Below are positions 16,862 through 24,794 of a stretch of DNA of 64,000 bases, in pieces; positions within the stretch are counted from its first letter, which is position 1, and every line of letters starts with the position of its first letter. A model generated the notes under the pieces. It saw only the letters and a program-made list of their open reading frames with translations, searched no databases and was not told the origin of the DNA. Source of the DNA: Nitrospira sp. (GTDB taxonomy: Bacteria; Nitrospirota; Nitrospiria; Nitrospirales; Nitrospiraceae); the NCBI GenBank assembly GCA_030123605.1, contig CP126123.1:3018001-3082000 (forward strand). The letters are read 5' to 3'. The translations under genes and the position numbers were made by a program.

Positions 16862-18094
16862 CTAAGGTGCCGTGGTCACTGGTTCACGAAACATCGGTCT
16901 CTTATTGCGAACAGGCTCTTTGTCCTCGGAAACCGGAGCCGGCGGGGGAAGCTTGAGCGTCTTGAGTCCTTGCAGCTCGCGATCAAGGTCGGAGCTGAAT
17001 TCCTCGCTTAAGCTCATTCGCTTAGGAGGCTCTTTCTCTCTCGCGCCACGCGTCCCATATTTATTGCGCCAATAGGTGATGAGCTCTTCATCAGGCACAC
17101 CAGGGTTGTCAGCTCGCGCTATAGGCAGCCACACTTGTAGGGATGGAAGAGAGCCGCCATGATCATTAGGACGATTCTTAGCGTTTTTGAATGATTGGAG
17201 CGCGAGCTTGATGACTTGTGGATCCCATGAGGCCGCGACAACCTCTTGGTAGTTCCTCGGTTGCGCCGCCAACCACTCTTTAAAGTCTTCACCATTCACG
17301 ATTGTCCGCCAGTCAGGAGAGTCCCGATCCATCACATCCAAAAGAAGCCGACGCAATTTTTCCATCTCCGCGTCATCCGACTTGGCAAAAGGCTGATCAT
17401 GACAAGTTAGCGGTACAGTATAGCGTCGTGCGACCAACGCGATTTCTGCACGGGTTTTCCGCTGCCCCGCTTTCAATCCTTCATATGGCACCGCATACGC
17501 ATCGAGGAACGTCTTGGCTAATCCTGCGTGAATGGCGAAATTCACGTTCTGAGGGATCACGCTGTCTTTTCCTACCATTTTGACCGCATTCAGAATGCTG
17601 GTCACAACCCCTACAACAAGACCATTCTCATCAATCGCTGGCCCCCCACTATTCCCCGGTTGGATCGGTGCGGATATCTGCATGAAAGTGGAATTGTTAT
17701 GCATTCCAGATAACGCACTAACTGTGCCTGTCGTGACTTTCGCTTCCGAAGCTAATTTCCCCGGCAGCGGGAAACCTATTGCCATCACATCTTCACCAGG
17801 CTGGACTGATCGACCTTCCCGGAAGAATGCGATGGTGGTGGGAGTCATTTGAATCTGCAACACCGCCAAATCATTCAGCGCATCTGTGCCTATGATTTTG
17901 GCCTCATACCGCGCACCATTCACGGTCGTCGTGATGGCCCTACAATCTACGATAACGTGATGATTCGTCAGAATATGGCCGTCTTTACTGACAAAAAACC
18001 CGGTACCGTAAGCGGTTTCTGTGGCATAGGAATGAATGGGAAACAAGGCGGGAAGGATGGCGGCAATAAGGAGAAATGCCCTTGCGGAAAACAT
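16862..18094 (-). CDS. Secreted trypsin-like serine protease with C-terminal extension
   Basis: 410 residues from ATG at 18094 (a TTG six codons upstream is possible). Signal peptide MFSARAFLLIAAILPALF. The S1C/HtrA-like protease domain has ILTNHHVI (His), DALNDLAVLQI (Asp) and PGNSGGPAI (Ser). No PDZ domain follows, unlike DegP. Instead there is a 200-residue charged extension with DFKEWLAAQPRNYQEV and SWDPQVIKLALQSFK. That pattern resembles a short motif common in phage and mobile-element proteins. Codon use and base composition are visibly more AT-rich than the flanks, suggesting acquisition. A terminator follows it. Confidence 0.85.
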   Translation of the reverse strand: MFSARAFLLIAAILPALFPIHSYATETAYGTGFFVSKDGHILTNHHVIVDCRAITTTVNGARYEAKIIGTDALNDLAVLQIQMTPTTIAFFREGRSVQPGEDVMAIGFPLPGKLASEAKVTTGTVSALSGMHNNSTFMQISAPIQPGNSGGPAIDENGLVVGVVTSILNAVKMVGKDSVIPQNVNFAIHAGLAKTFLDAYAVPYEGLKAGQRKTRAEIALVARRYTVPLTCHDQPFAKSDDAEMEKLRRLLLDVMDRDSPDWRTIVNGEDFKEWLAAQPRNYQEVVAASWDPQVIKLALQSFKNAKNRPNDHGGSLPSLQVWLPIARADNPGVPDEELITYWRNKYGTRGAREKEPPKRMSLSEEFSSDLDRELQGLKTLKLPPPAPVSEDKEPVRNKRPMFREPVTTAP

Positions 18095-18200
18095 GCCTGT
18101 GATTTTATCCAATCATCTCATCCGCGCAAGTTCACTGGACAGATAAGGCACTGCTCTCGTATAGCACGACGCCTCACACGATCATTGTGGTGCACGCAAT

Positions 18201-18228
18201 AATATAATATGACACCCGAACGACTCAA
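18201..18228 (-). promoter_or_regulatory. Probable sigma-70 promoter of the trypsin-like protease
   Basis: On the minus strand TTGAGT (18223-18228), 16-bp spacer, TATATT (18201-18206). The transcript would have a leader of roughly 80-100 bases before the protease start. Confidence 0.5.
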
Positions 18229-18302
18229 TCTCGGATTCAAGCCACCGCACGCTTGGGCCACAGGAACAGGGTATTTACATTGGAAATTTCCCCGTAGTGG
18301 TC

Positions 18303-18647
18303 TCAACGATCCCTCCCCTCTGCCTTCGGTGACATGGGCGGCATCAATAAGCGACCGTGAGCTATGTCTACCAGCAACTCGATCTGATTCATCAAATGGA
18401 TGCTGATACGCTCCTGCTTCAGGAGGAAGGCCTCCGCCAGACGCTCCAGTGATAAGCGCTCAGCTCGTGACAGTTTGTGCGCGAGCGTTGCGAGACGAGC
18501 ATCCGTGGGCGCAGGCCCAGACATCGGAGCCGCCTCCTGTCGCTGCTGATTCCCAAATCGCGCCGTATACCGGGCCATCGATTGTGGTTGTTCATCGTGC
18601 ACTACCGCGAAAAATTTCTCACGAGGAATACGCAAACCCGCAATCAA
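18303..18647 (-). CDS. Hypothetical protein, 114 aa (doubtful)
   Basis: An open frame of 114 codons in the AT-richer insert. The middle part (LATLAHKLSRAERLSLERLAEAFLLKQERISIHLMNQIELLVDIAHG) looks like a real amphipathic helical hairpin rather than random translation. The N-terminal third is unconvincing, so the real start may be internal. No family is recognised. It lies between the protease promoter and the divergent XRE regulator. Confidence 0.35.
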   Translation of the reverse strand: MIAGLRIPREKFFAVVHDEQPQSMARYTARFGNQQRQEAAPMSGPAPTDARLATLAHKLSRAERLSLERLAEAFLLKQERISIHLMNQIELLVDIAHGRLLMPPMSPKAEGRDR

Positions 18648-18757
18648 GGCATCAAATTAATCAGGAGGAACAAGCAATTCTCCTGATTCCCGCTTGGAGA
18701 TGTTGGCCGGTCGAATCCCATCATATGCTACAGCAATTTCCTTCGTGAATGTTAGTT

Positions 18758-18773
18758 TTCATTCATGAATGAA
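18758..18773. promoter_or_regulatory. Perfect 16-bp palindrome overlapping the start of the XRE gene
   Basis: TTCATTCATGAATGAA is its own reverse complement. It covers the first possible ATG of the HTH gene. A copy with one mismatch sits just after the same gene at 18975-18990, so this is a likely operator bound by that regulator. Confidence 0.6.
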
Positions 18774-18965
18774 GCATCAAAAATTCACATGGGATACCAA
18801 CTTCGTCGGCGTCTCGCGGCCCTGAATCTCTCACAGTCCGACTTCGCCAAACGCTTAGGTTACACACGACAAGAAGTCTCTCGACTCATCGATGTTCGAC
18901 AATGGTACGTCAAGACCATCTATCGCCTCACTAAGCCCATCAAAGTGTCCGCGACCTATTTTTAA
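18765..18965 (+). CDS. XRE-family HTH regulator, 66 aa
   Basis: Small protein consisting of little more than a helix-turn-helix: LRRRLAALNLSQSDFAKRLGYTRQEVSRLID, with the recognition helix around TRQEVSRL. The ATG at 18765 lies inside the palindrome; the ATG at 18789 (starting MGYQLRRRL) is the alternative. The protein resembles antitoxin-type HicB/XRE C-termini, but no toxin partner is present next to it. Flanking palindromes suggest autoregulation. Confidence 0.7.
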   Translation: MNEASKIHMGYQLRRRLAALNLSQSDFAKRLGYTRQEVSRLIDVRQWYVKTIYRLTKPIKVSATYF

Positions 18966-18974
18966 ATGAAAAGT

Positions 18975-18990
18975 TTCACTCATGAATGAA
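18975..18990. promoter_or_regulatory. Second copy of the 16-bp palindrome
   Basis: TTCACTCATGAATGAA, identical to the site at 18758-18773 except one base, starting ten bases after the XRE stop codon. The gene is thus bracketed by near-identical sites 217 bp apart. Confidence 0.55.
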
Positions 18991-19027
18991 TGTGTCTTTA
19001 CCTGTGCGTCAACACCGGCGGCGCGCT

Positions 19028-19981
19028 TCACTTCGCCGGAGGCGTCGTCGAAGGCCGTTTCCCGATCATGTTCATCGCCAGCGTCAGCATGGAGCCGACA
19101 TCCGACAGGTTGGCCGGGAGCACGAGGGTGTTGCCGGCCTTGGCGAGTTCACCGAACTTCCCGATGTACTGCTCCGCCACGCGCAGTTGCACGGCTTCAT
19201 AGCCGCCGGGAACCTGCGTGGATTCGGCGACTTTTCGCAGGCCTTCGGCGGTGGCGCCGGCGATCGCCATGATGGCGGCCGCCGCTCCTTCGGCTTCGTT
19301 GATCTGCTGCTGCTTCTTGGCCTCGGAAGCTTTGATGACCTGCTGCTTCTCACCCTCCGCCTGGTTGATGGCGGCGTCGCGCTCGCCTTCTGAGGTCAGA
19401 ATTACCGCCCGCTTCTCCCGTTCGGCGCGCATCTGTTTTTCCATCGCGGCGAGCACGTCTTTCGGCGGGGTGATGTTCTTGATCTCGTAGCGCAAGACCT
19501 TCACGCCCCAGGGCTCCGTGGCCTTGTCCAGTTCATTGACGACCTGGCTGTTGATGTTGGTGCGTTCCTCGAACGTGCGGTCCAGCTCGATCTTGCCGAT
19601 TTCGCTGCGGAGCGCGGTCTGAGCGAGTTGGGTGATGGCGAAGCGATAGTCGCTGATACCGTAGGAGGCCCGTTGCGGGTCCAGCACCTTCGAATACAAA
19701 ATGCCGTCCACGCCGACTTGGACGTTGTCGCGGGTGATGCAGATCTGTTCCGGAATGTCGATGGCCGTTTCCTTCAACGAATGTTTGTATTGGACACTGT
19801 CGAGGAACGGCAGCAGGATGTGAAACCCCGCCCCGAGCGTCCGCGAATACCGCCCCAGACGTTCGACGACGTAGGCGCTCTGTTGCGGCACCACGCGTGC
19901 GGTTTTTGAAATCACCAGCAGGACGAGACCTGCGAGAAACACGAAGACCCAGAGTCCGCCCGGCAAGCCGCTATCCTCCAT
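19028..19981 (-). CDS. SPFH/Band-7 membrane protein (stomatin/QmcA-like)
   Basis: 317 residues. One N-terminal transmembrane helix (WVFVFLAGLVLLVI) is followed by the SPFH domain: VVPQQSAYVVERLGRYSRTLGAG, LPFLDSV and YEIKNITPPKDVLAAMEKQM. A long Glu/Ala/Lys coiled coil (EREKRAVILTSEGERDAAIN, then repeated AEGEKQQ units) and a short hydrophobic tail follow. Such proteins form oligomeric membrane microdomain scaffolds. The upstream NfeD gene 12 bp away is the standard partner, so the two act together in membrane organisation or proteostasis. Confidence 0.92.
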   Translation of the reverse strand: MEDSGLPGGLWVFVFLAGLVLLVISKTARVVPQQSAYVVERLGRYSRTLGAGFHILLPFLDSVQYKHSLKETAIDIPEQICITRDNVQVGVDGILYSKVLDPQRASYGISDYRFAITQLAQTALRSEIGKIELDRTFEERTNINSQVVNELDKATEPWGVKVLRYEIKNITPPKDVLAAMEKQMRAEREKRAVILTSEGERDAAINQAEGEKQQVIKASEAKKQQQINEAEGAAAAIMAIAGATAEGLRKVAESTQVPGGYEAVQLRVAEQYIGKFGELAKAGNTLVLPANLSDVGSMLTLAMNMIGKRPSTTPPAK

Positions 19982-19993
19982 GATGGTGTGACC

Positions 19994-20428
19994 TCATTCA
20001 GGTGTGATCCAAAGGGTAATTCCGTCCACACGGTCCACACGGCTGCGTTGGCCTTTGGACAGGGATCGATCGCTTCCATTGCGTGCGTTCCAGATGCTGC
20101 CGCGGCATTCGGCCTTTCCCAAGGTGCCGGGAGTGAGGTCGTCCAGCGCGAGGGCCGTTTCCCCCACCATGGTATCCATGGGCGACAAGCCGCCCAAGTT
20201 GGCCGACATGAGGCGGCGCAAAGGCGGGCGCAGTATGACGAGGGAGGCGACCGAGATGACCGAAAACAACAGCCAGGAGATCCAACCGGCTTCGATCAGA
20301 CCCAAGCCGACCAGCAAGCCGACGACCAACGCGCCGATGCCGAAAAACAACATATAGAACCCGCCCGGCGTGACGACTTCGCCGCCGAGCAGAAACAGGC
20401 CGAACAAGGCCCAGAGCCACCAGGTCAT
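19994..20428 (-). CDS. NfeD-family membrane protein
   Basis: 144 residues with three to four transmembrane helices in the first 75 residues (WLWALFGLFLLGGEVVTPGG, MLFFGIGALVVGLLVGLGL, WLLFSVISVASLVIL). A C-terminal OB-fold domain follows, starting near LGGLSPMDTMVGETALALDDLTPG. It is the truncated NfeD1b type without the ClpP-like protease domain. It sits just upstream of the SPFH gene and is probably co-transcribed. Confidence 0.9.
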   Translation of the reverse strand: MTWWLWALFGLFLLGGEVVTPGGFYMLFFGIGALVVGLLVGLGLIEAGWISWLLFSVISVASLVILRPPLRRLMSANLGGLSPMDTMVGETALALDDLTPGTLGKAECRGSIWNARNGSDRSLSKGQRSRVDRVDGITLWITPE

Positions 20429-20521
20429 CGCACCTCCTCAGGCATGATCACATCGGGATTCTGGCGAAAGTCTATGCGTCTTTCCTGAGAGCGTCAAGAA
20501 TTGTGCGGGAAGGCTCGCGCG

Positions 20522-20550
20522 TTGAAGCGGCCCGATTGCGGTGGTATAGT
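20522..20550 (+). promoter_or_regulatory. Sigma-70 promoter of the CARF-type gene
   Basis: TTGAAG (20522-20527), exactly 17 bp, TATAGT (20545-20550). The predicted transcription start falls about three bases before the ATG at 20560, so the mRNA would be practically leaderless. Confidence 0.6.
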
Positions 20551-20559
20551 CCGTCGGTC

Positions 20560-21816
20560 ATGCCGCCCGATACGTCCGTCAAAGCCCTCATTCTCGCGTT
20601 CACCGACGCGCCGTCGCTCGCCGCTTACGTGATCAACCGGCTGCAACCGGAACTGCTCTGCTTTTTCGTGCCGGAGTCGGCGAAAACGCTGGTCGAGGAA
20701 GCCGTGCAGCCGAAGGTGCAGCAGATGCCGAAGCGGTGGGATTGGATCGTGACGCCCGATCCGGCCGACGTCATCACCTGCCACCAGGTCCTGTCGCGAA
20801 CGATGCACGATCTTTTCCGCACCTGGGAGGTGCAGGTGGGCGAGGTGGTGGTGGACCTGACCGGGGCCACGCCGGCCATGGCCGCGGCGCTGGCGACTGC
20901 GAGCCAGCCTTGGACCTCGCGGGTTGTCAGTCTGGTCGATGTGAAGGGCCAGGAAGAGGGTGAATCGATCGTCATCGACTGCCTCACCAAACGCTGGCTT
21001 CAAGGGAATCCCTGGGACGAGGCGGCGATCGTTATGCGCCGGGAGGCCTGCGAGGCCTTCAATCACGGATCGTTCAAAAGCTCCGCCGCCATGTTTCATA
21101 CTCTGGAGACGCGCGTGAGCGGGGGGCAGAAGCCGCTCTACCGCGCGCTGGGCGACCTCGCGTCGGGCTATGCCCTCTGGGAACAGTTTCACTATCGGCA
21201 GGCCTGGGAGAAGCTCAAGACTTCGCTGAAGGCGCTCGACATGGCGTCGCTCTGGGGCGGGCCTCCGGGACTGAAAGGGCTCCTGCCCTCCATCAAGGCC
21301 AACAGCGGCTTCCTGGAGAAGTTGGTCTTGGACCCGGCCGAAGTGAAAGAGGGCGTCGCACTCGATCTTCTGGCCCATGCGCATCGTCGTGCCCAGGTGG
21401 ACCATGACCACGAACGGGCCATGGTCGCGCTCGTGCGTGCCTTGGAAGCCTGTGCTCAACGGCAGCTGTTTAAGCAGTACAAGATCAAGACCTGGGATGT
21501 GCAGCCGGAACAACTTCCGGAAGCCCTGCGCGGCACCTGTCGCACCTGTTATCTGGACGATGTGGACGGCAAGTACAAATTGCCGCTCCAAGCTCAGTTC
21601 CGCTTGCTGGCCGGTCTTGGCGATCAGATGGGGCAGGCCTATCTTCGGGATTGGCCCAAGATGAAACCGTTGCTGGATGCCGCCAACCAGGCAGTCCTCG
21701 GCCACGGGTTCGAGGCGATCAAGGCCGAGCGGGTGCAGCAACTGTCCGACGTGGTCATGAAGCTCACCGGCATGAGCGACAGTTCGTTGCCGAAGTTTCC
21801 AGTGTTGAATTTGTGA
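20560..21816 (+). CDS. TIGR02710/Csm6-like CARF-domain protein, no CRISPR locus nearby
   Basis: 418 residues from the ATG directly after a good -10 box. The N-terminal part has a Rossmann-like CARF look: KALILAFTDAPSLAAYVINR, VVDLTGATPAMAAALATAS, SRVVSLVDVKG. The C-terminal part carries the pattern I associate with TIGR02710 proteins: LDLLAHAHRRAQVDHDHERA then VALVRALEACAQRQLF, together with HYRQAWEKL. CARF proteins sense cyclic oligoadenylate made by type III CRISPR complexes, and many have HEPN RNase activity. A canonical HEPN RxxxxH was not confirmed. No cas genes or repeats occur in the window, so it may be an orphan nucleotide-sensing effector. Confidence 0.72.
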   Translation: MPPDTSVKALILAFTDAPSLAAYVINRLQPELLCFFVPESAKTLVEEAVQPKVQQMPKRWDWIVTPDPADVITCHQVLSRTMHDLFRTWEVQVGEVVVDLTGATPAMAAALATASQPWTSRVVSLVDVKGQEEGESIVIDCLTKRWLQGNPWDEAAIVMRREACEAFNHGSFKSSAAMFHTLETRVSGGQKPLYRALGDLASGYALWEQFHYRQAWEKLKTSLKALDMASLWGGPPGLKGLLPSIKANSGFLEKLVLDPAEVKEGVALDLLAHAHRRAQVDHDHERAMVALVRALEACAQRQLFKQYKIKTWDVQPEQLPEALRGTCRTCYLDDVDGKYKLPLQAQFRLLAGLGDQMGQAYLRDWPKMKPLLDAANQAVLGHGFEAIKAERVQQLSDVVMKLTGMSDSSLPKFPVLNL

Positions 21817-21822
21817 GGAGCG

Positions 21823-21860
21823 GTCAGCGATCAGCCGTCAGGTTCGGAGCTGAAAGCTGC
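21823..21860 (+). repeat. Short intergenic repeat (copy 1)
   Basis: The stretch sharing TCAGCGATCAG and an AGCTGA-type tail recurs in inverted orientation at 61343-61392. Both copies lie between genes, in front of a start codon. Confidence 0.45.
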
Positions 21861-21871
21861 TGGTTGCTGCC

Positions 21872-22273
21872 ATGGAGATCCGCATCTACTACGAGGACAC
21901 CGACTGCGGCGGGGTGGTGTATTACGCGAACTATCTCAAGTATTTCGAACGGGCCAGGACGCACTATCTCGAAGATCGGGGCCTCTCGGTGGCGGGGCTC
22001 CGCGATCAAGGGACGCAGTTCATGGTCGTGCATGTGGAACTGGATTATCGCTCGCCTGCCCGGTATGGCGATACCTTGATCATCGAGACCAAGCTTGCGG
22101 CGGTGGGCCAGGCGTCTCTTACCTTCGCCCATGTTCTGCGGGAACGGACAAGCGGGCGCATGGTGGTGGAAGGCTCGGCGAAGCTGGTGGCGGTGGACGA
22201 CCAGCTGAAAGTGACGCGGCTCGACAAACCCACTCTGACCGCATTACAAGGACCTCCACAGACGAGGAGCTAA
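21872..22273 (+). CDS. YbgC-type acyl-CoA thioesterase
   Basis: 133-residue hotdog-fold protein. It opens with RIYYEDTDCGGVVYYANYLK, where the Asp and Tyr residues form the 4-hydroxybenzoyl-CoA/YbgC thioesterase active site. YFERARTHYLEDRG and VVHVELDYRSPARYGD follow. Acts on short acyl-CoA or acyl-ACP thioesters; in some bacteria YbgC is linked to the Tol-Pal envelope system, which is not in this window. Its stop codon shares one base with the next small gene. Confidence 0.9.
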   Translation: MEIRIYYEDTDCGGVVYYANYLKYFERARTHYLEDRGLSVAGLRDQGTQFMVVHVELDYRSPARYGDTLIIETKLAAVGQASLTFAHVLRERTSGRMVVEGSAKLVAVDDQLKVTRLDKPTLTALQGPPQTRS

Positions 22274-22386
22274 TGGATAAACTCGGCACATGGTTGGCTG
22301 TGACCGGTGTGGCGATCGGCTTCGTCGTCCTCGCCTGGTTGCTCTTCTCGGATAATCCGAAGGACAAGACCAAGAAAAAACCTTGA
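22273..22386 (+). CDS. 37-residue single-span membrane peptide
   Basis: Begins at an ATG that shares its A with the thioesterase TAA stop; GAGGAG lies a few bases upstream. The sequence has a short N-terminus, one hydrophobic helix (WLAVTGVAIGFVVLAWLLF), then DNPKDKTKKK, a strongly basic cytoplasmic tail. Positive-inside charge distribution and coupling to the thioesterase gene make it credible. Function unknown. Confidence 0.6.
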   Translation: MDKLGTWLAVTGVAIGFVVLAWLLFSDNPKDKTKKKP

Positions 22387-22396
22387 TCGCGCCTCT

Positions 22397-24055
22397 CTAC
22401 GCGCCGACTGGAACTTGCTGCCTCGACAGCCCTTTCAGAAGCCACGATTGGTTGTCATAGACGAATTGGTTCCGTTGCCGGACCAGGGTCGATACGATCT
22501 GCTCGCGGATCGTGTCAAGTTGTGGGTAACCCTCACCCTCGCCCGCGTCGTCTCGGAAGGCGGCGGCGATGTTCTCGACGGTCGAAAACAGGACGTCGTT
22601 ACTGAATCGGGTCAGGGTGCTCAGTGAAGTCTTGTAGGCCGTGAGATCGATCGTCGGCTCAAAGAGGCGTTCCGTCACGAAAACTTCATGCCAGGCATGG
22701 TTGATCATCGCTGCGACGCTGTCCGATCCCCTGACCCATTCACCCACGGTTCTTCCGATGGCCTCGTAACAGGGCCCGATGCGCGGATCGAGAAAGTCAT
22801 AGTCAGGATTGCACACATCACCATTGAACCGCCCTTGCGCGACTAAGGTCTCCTTAATGGGAGTCCCGTCATAGGGCAACATTTTGCAAAAGACCGCCGC
22901 CACACTCCCGTCTTCTACAATCCGCCGTAGAAATCCGACATTTTCTTTGATCGAATCGAAGGTGCTCGACGGATCGAATAACATGAACCCGAACTCCCAC
23001 ATGAGTCCCAACGCTTTGAGCGTATCAACGGCCTTCAGATTTTGCTCCACGGTGATTTCTTTGTGGAGCACGTCCAACCCCTCCTCCGATCCCGACTCTA
23101 AGCCCATGTAGACCAGGTACAGCCCCGCGTCGCGCAATGTCGTAAAGAGTTCAGGTTCGACCACGTCCGCCCGGCAACTGATTTTCCAGATGATTTTCCC
23201 GACGAGGTCCTGTCGATGAAGTTCCTCAACCAACCTGAGCGCCCAGCGGCGCCATGATGGGCCGAAGAGCGGAAAATCATCGTCCTGGAACAGGAAGACC
23301 GTAATGCCCCGATCGTGATACAGACTCTTCATTTCGCGGACCACTTCGGACACTTTTCGAATGCGGACCACCCGCCCCGGGGCGGCACGGTAAAACATGT
23401 GAATGGAACAGAACGAGCATGTCCGCGAGCAACCGCGTGAAGCCAGGATGGGCATCGTCCGTTGCCCCAATATGGTGGTTGGCTCGTACTGTCTGTAAGG
23501 GAAGGGCAACGCATCGAGGTTATCCAGGAGGCGGCGGAGTGGGTTGGCGACGATGTTCCCGTCCCGTCGGTAGGCGATCCCTTCGATCGTGCGCCACTCG
23601 CGAGCATGAATCAGAGATTCGACAAGTTCGAGCAGCGTGAGTTCTCCCTCGAATCGAACCACACTGTCTATCTCCGGAATCAGGTCAAGCGTTCGCTCGT
23701 GACTCAAACTGGGAAAATGTCCGCCGATCGTAAAGTGACAACGGATGCCATGATCCCGTAGGTGGTGCATCAGCGCACGAAACCGCGGCAGGTAAAACTG
23801 GAAAATCAGGGAAAACCCGACGACAACGGGATCTTCGGCTTCAACGGTCGCCAAGATCGTATCCGCCGGATCTTCAAAATCGAGGACCTTCACGCGATAG
23901 CCGCGATGCATCAGCGTGGCGGCGAGATAGCCGATTCCCAAGTTGCCTTGCTTCTGGAACCCGATCAGCACGACGGATTTGGTCGATTCCTGTTCATTCA
24001 AAGGCTGGAGGCGGGACAGGTCTTCCGCGCCGTTGAGCACCGTGAGTGCACGCAT
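22397..24055 (-). CDS. B12-binding radical SAM enzyme
   Basis: 552 residues from ATG 24055, preceded by GGGGAGGACACT. An N-terminal cobalamin-binding-like domain begins SVVLIGFQKQGNLGIGYLAA and includes FTIGGHFPSL. The radical SAM core has the cluster motif CSRTCSFC (CxxxCxxC) near residue 210, with FQDDDFPLFG and MGLESGSEEGLDVL later. The helical C-terminal domain is rich in aromatic residues. The class includes methyltransferases and C-C bond-forming enzymes on peptides, lipids and cofactors. A 77-residue protein is encoded 148 bp upstream on the same strand with a sigma-54 promoter before it, so the pair may act together. Confidence 0.88.
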   Translation of the reverse strand: MRALTVLNGAEDLSRLQPLNEQESTKSVVLIGFQKQGNLGIGYLAATLMHRGYRVKVLDFEDPADTILATVEAEDPVVVGFSLIFQFYLPRFRALMHHLRDHGIRCHFTIGGHFPSLSHERTLDLIPEIDSVVRFEGELTLLELVESLIHAREWRTIEGIAYRRDGNIVANPLRRLLDNLDALPFPYRQYEPTTILGQRTMPILASRGCSRTCSFCSIHMFYRAAPGRVVRIRKVSEVVREMKSLYHDRGITVFLFQDDDFPLFGPSWRRWALRLVEELHRQDLVGKIIWKISCRADVVEPELFTTLRDAGLYLVYMGLESGSEEGLDVLHKEITVEQNLKAVDTLKALGLMWEFGFMLFDPSSTFDSIKENVGFLRRIVEDGSVAAVFCKMLPYDGTPIKETLVAQGRFNGDVCNPDYDFLDPRIGPCYEAIGRTVGEWVRGSDSVAAMINHAWHEVFVTERLFEPTIDLTAYKTSLSTLTRFSNDVLFSTVENIAAAFRDDAGEGEGYPQLDTIREQIVSTLVRQRNQFVYDNQSWLLKGLSRQQVPVGA

Positions 24056-24203
24056 AGTGTCCTCCCCAGGTCTCGACACAAGAAGGCGAATCGGAACAAC
24101 AGCTCATGTCGCGCTCGGATCGAGCGCATGCCCAGATCCTCTGGAAAGGGAGCGGCTCAAGGCCGAGTGACTACCGCTCCCTCTGCAAGGAAAGGGGAGC
24201 CGG

Positions 24204-24437
24204 TTACCTGCCGCCGAACTTCTTGACCAGTTCCATCGATTGCTCAATGGCTTTCATGTTTTGCTGCAGGATCGCCCGTTGATTCTCCAACTGAATCAGC
24301 GCGAGTTGAGACAGGGCTTCTTTCGGCAGGTTCGCCCGCTCGAAAAACCACCACGGTACCGGATCCCAATTGATCGGTACTCGCCACTTGAAGATTTCCG
24401 GCAATTGCAATTCAGGATTGATGCTTGCCTTTTCCAT
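24204..24437 (-). CDS. 77-residue protein preceding radical SAM gene
   Basis: The start is fixed by a strong AAAGGAGG a few bases before ATG 24437. Residues about 15-40 are rich in Trp, Phe and Pro (IFKWRVPINWDPVPWWFF), and the rest is a charged amphipathic helix (LIQLENQRAILQQNMKAIEQ) ending KKFGGR. There is no signal peptide. Possible roles: partner subunit of the radical SAM enzyme, or a substrate peptide. It has a sigma-54-like promoter at 24586-24601 and tandem palindromes at 24688-24724. I recognise no family. Confidence 0.8.
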   Translation of the reverse strand: MEKASINPELQLPEIFKWRVPINWDPVPWWFFERANLPKEALSQLALIQLENQRAILQQNMKAIEQSMELVKKFGGR

Positions 24438-24585
24438 CTCGTCCTCCTTTGATTTGGTGAGATCGGAACCCGCTGAGGTGCTGTCCGATAGCGTCCACGC
24501 CCTCACCTCCTACGGAGGTCCTCTCGACGGGGAAATGCGTAGGGCGGCGGGGGCCGGACAATCGTGCGAGCGCGAGAATTACTTA

Positions 24586-24601
24586 AGCAATGCGTATGCC
24601 G
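24586..24601 (-). promoter_or_regulatory. Sigma-54 promoter of the 77-aa protein/radical SAM operon
   Basis: Minus strand reads CGGCATACGCATTGCT: GG at 24600-24599, ten bases, GC at 24588-24587, with the TTGC core. The predicted leader is about 140 bases. Confidence 0.75.
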
Positions 24602-24687
24602 GGAAAGGTTGGGGAACGGCTTTGCTTACTTTTCCGATTGATGCGAATGGAAGGCACGGTTGAAGAGAAAATTCGTGAGCTTACACT

Positions 24688-24724
24688 GTATCCGAATGAA
24701 TACGTGCGTTATCGAATGGGATAC
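24688..24724. promoter_or_regulatory. Tandem GTATC-N6-GATAC sites (enhancer-like)
   Basis: GTATCCGAATGAATAC (24688-24703) and TTATCGAATGGGATAC (24709-24724), 21 bp apart. The outer flanks also form an inverted pair ACACTGTATCC/GGATACAGTGT. They lie about 100 bp upstream of the sigma-54 promoter. Confidence 0.75.
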
Positions 24725-24794
24725 AGTGTCGAAACCGTTGAGTCCTAAGAGACGGACTCCTGGAACTTGGTCCACCGAATCTGCAGTCAAGAAG

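Noticed and set aside
20494-21741. 415-codon open frame on the minus strand
   Set aside because: Antisense to the CARF-type gene.
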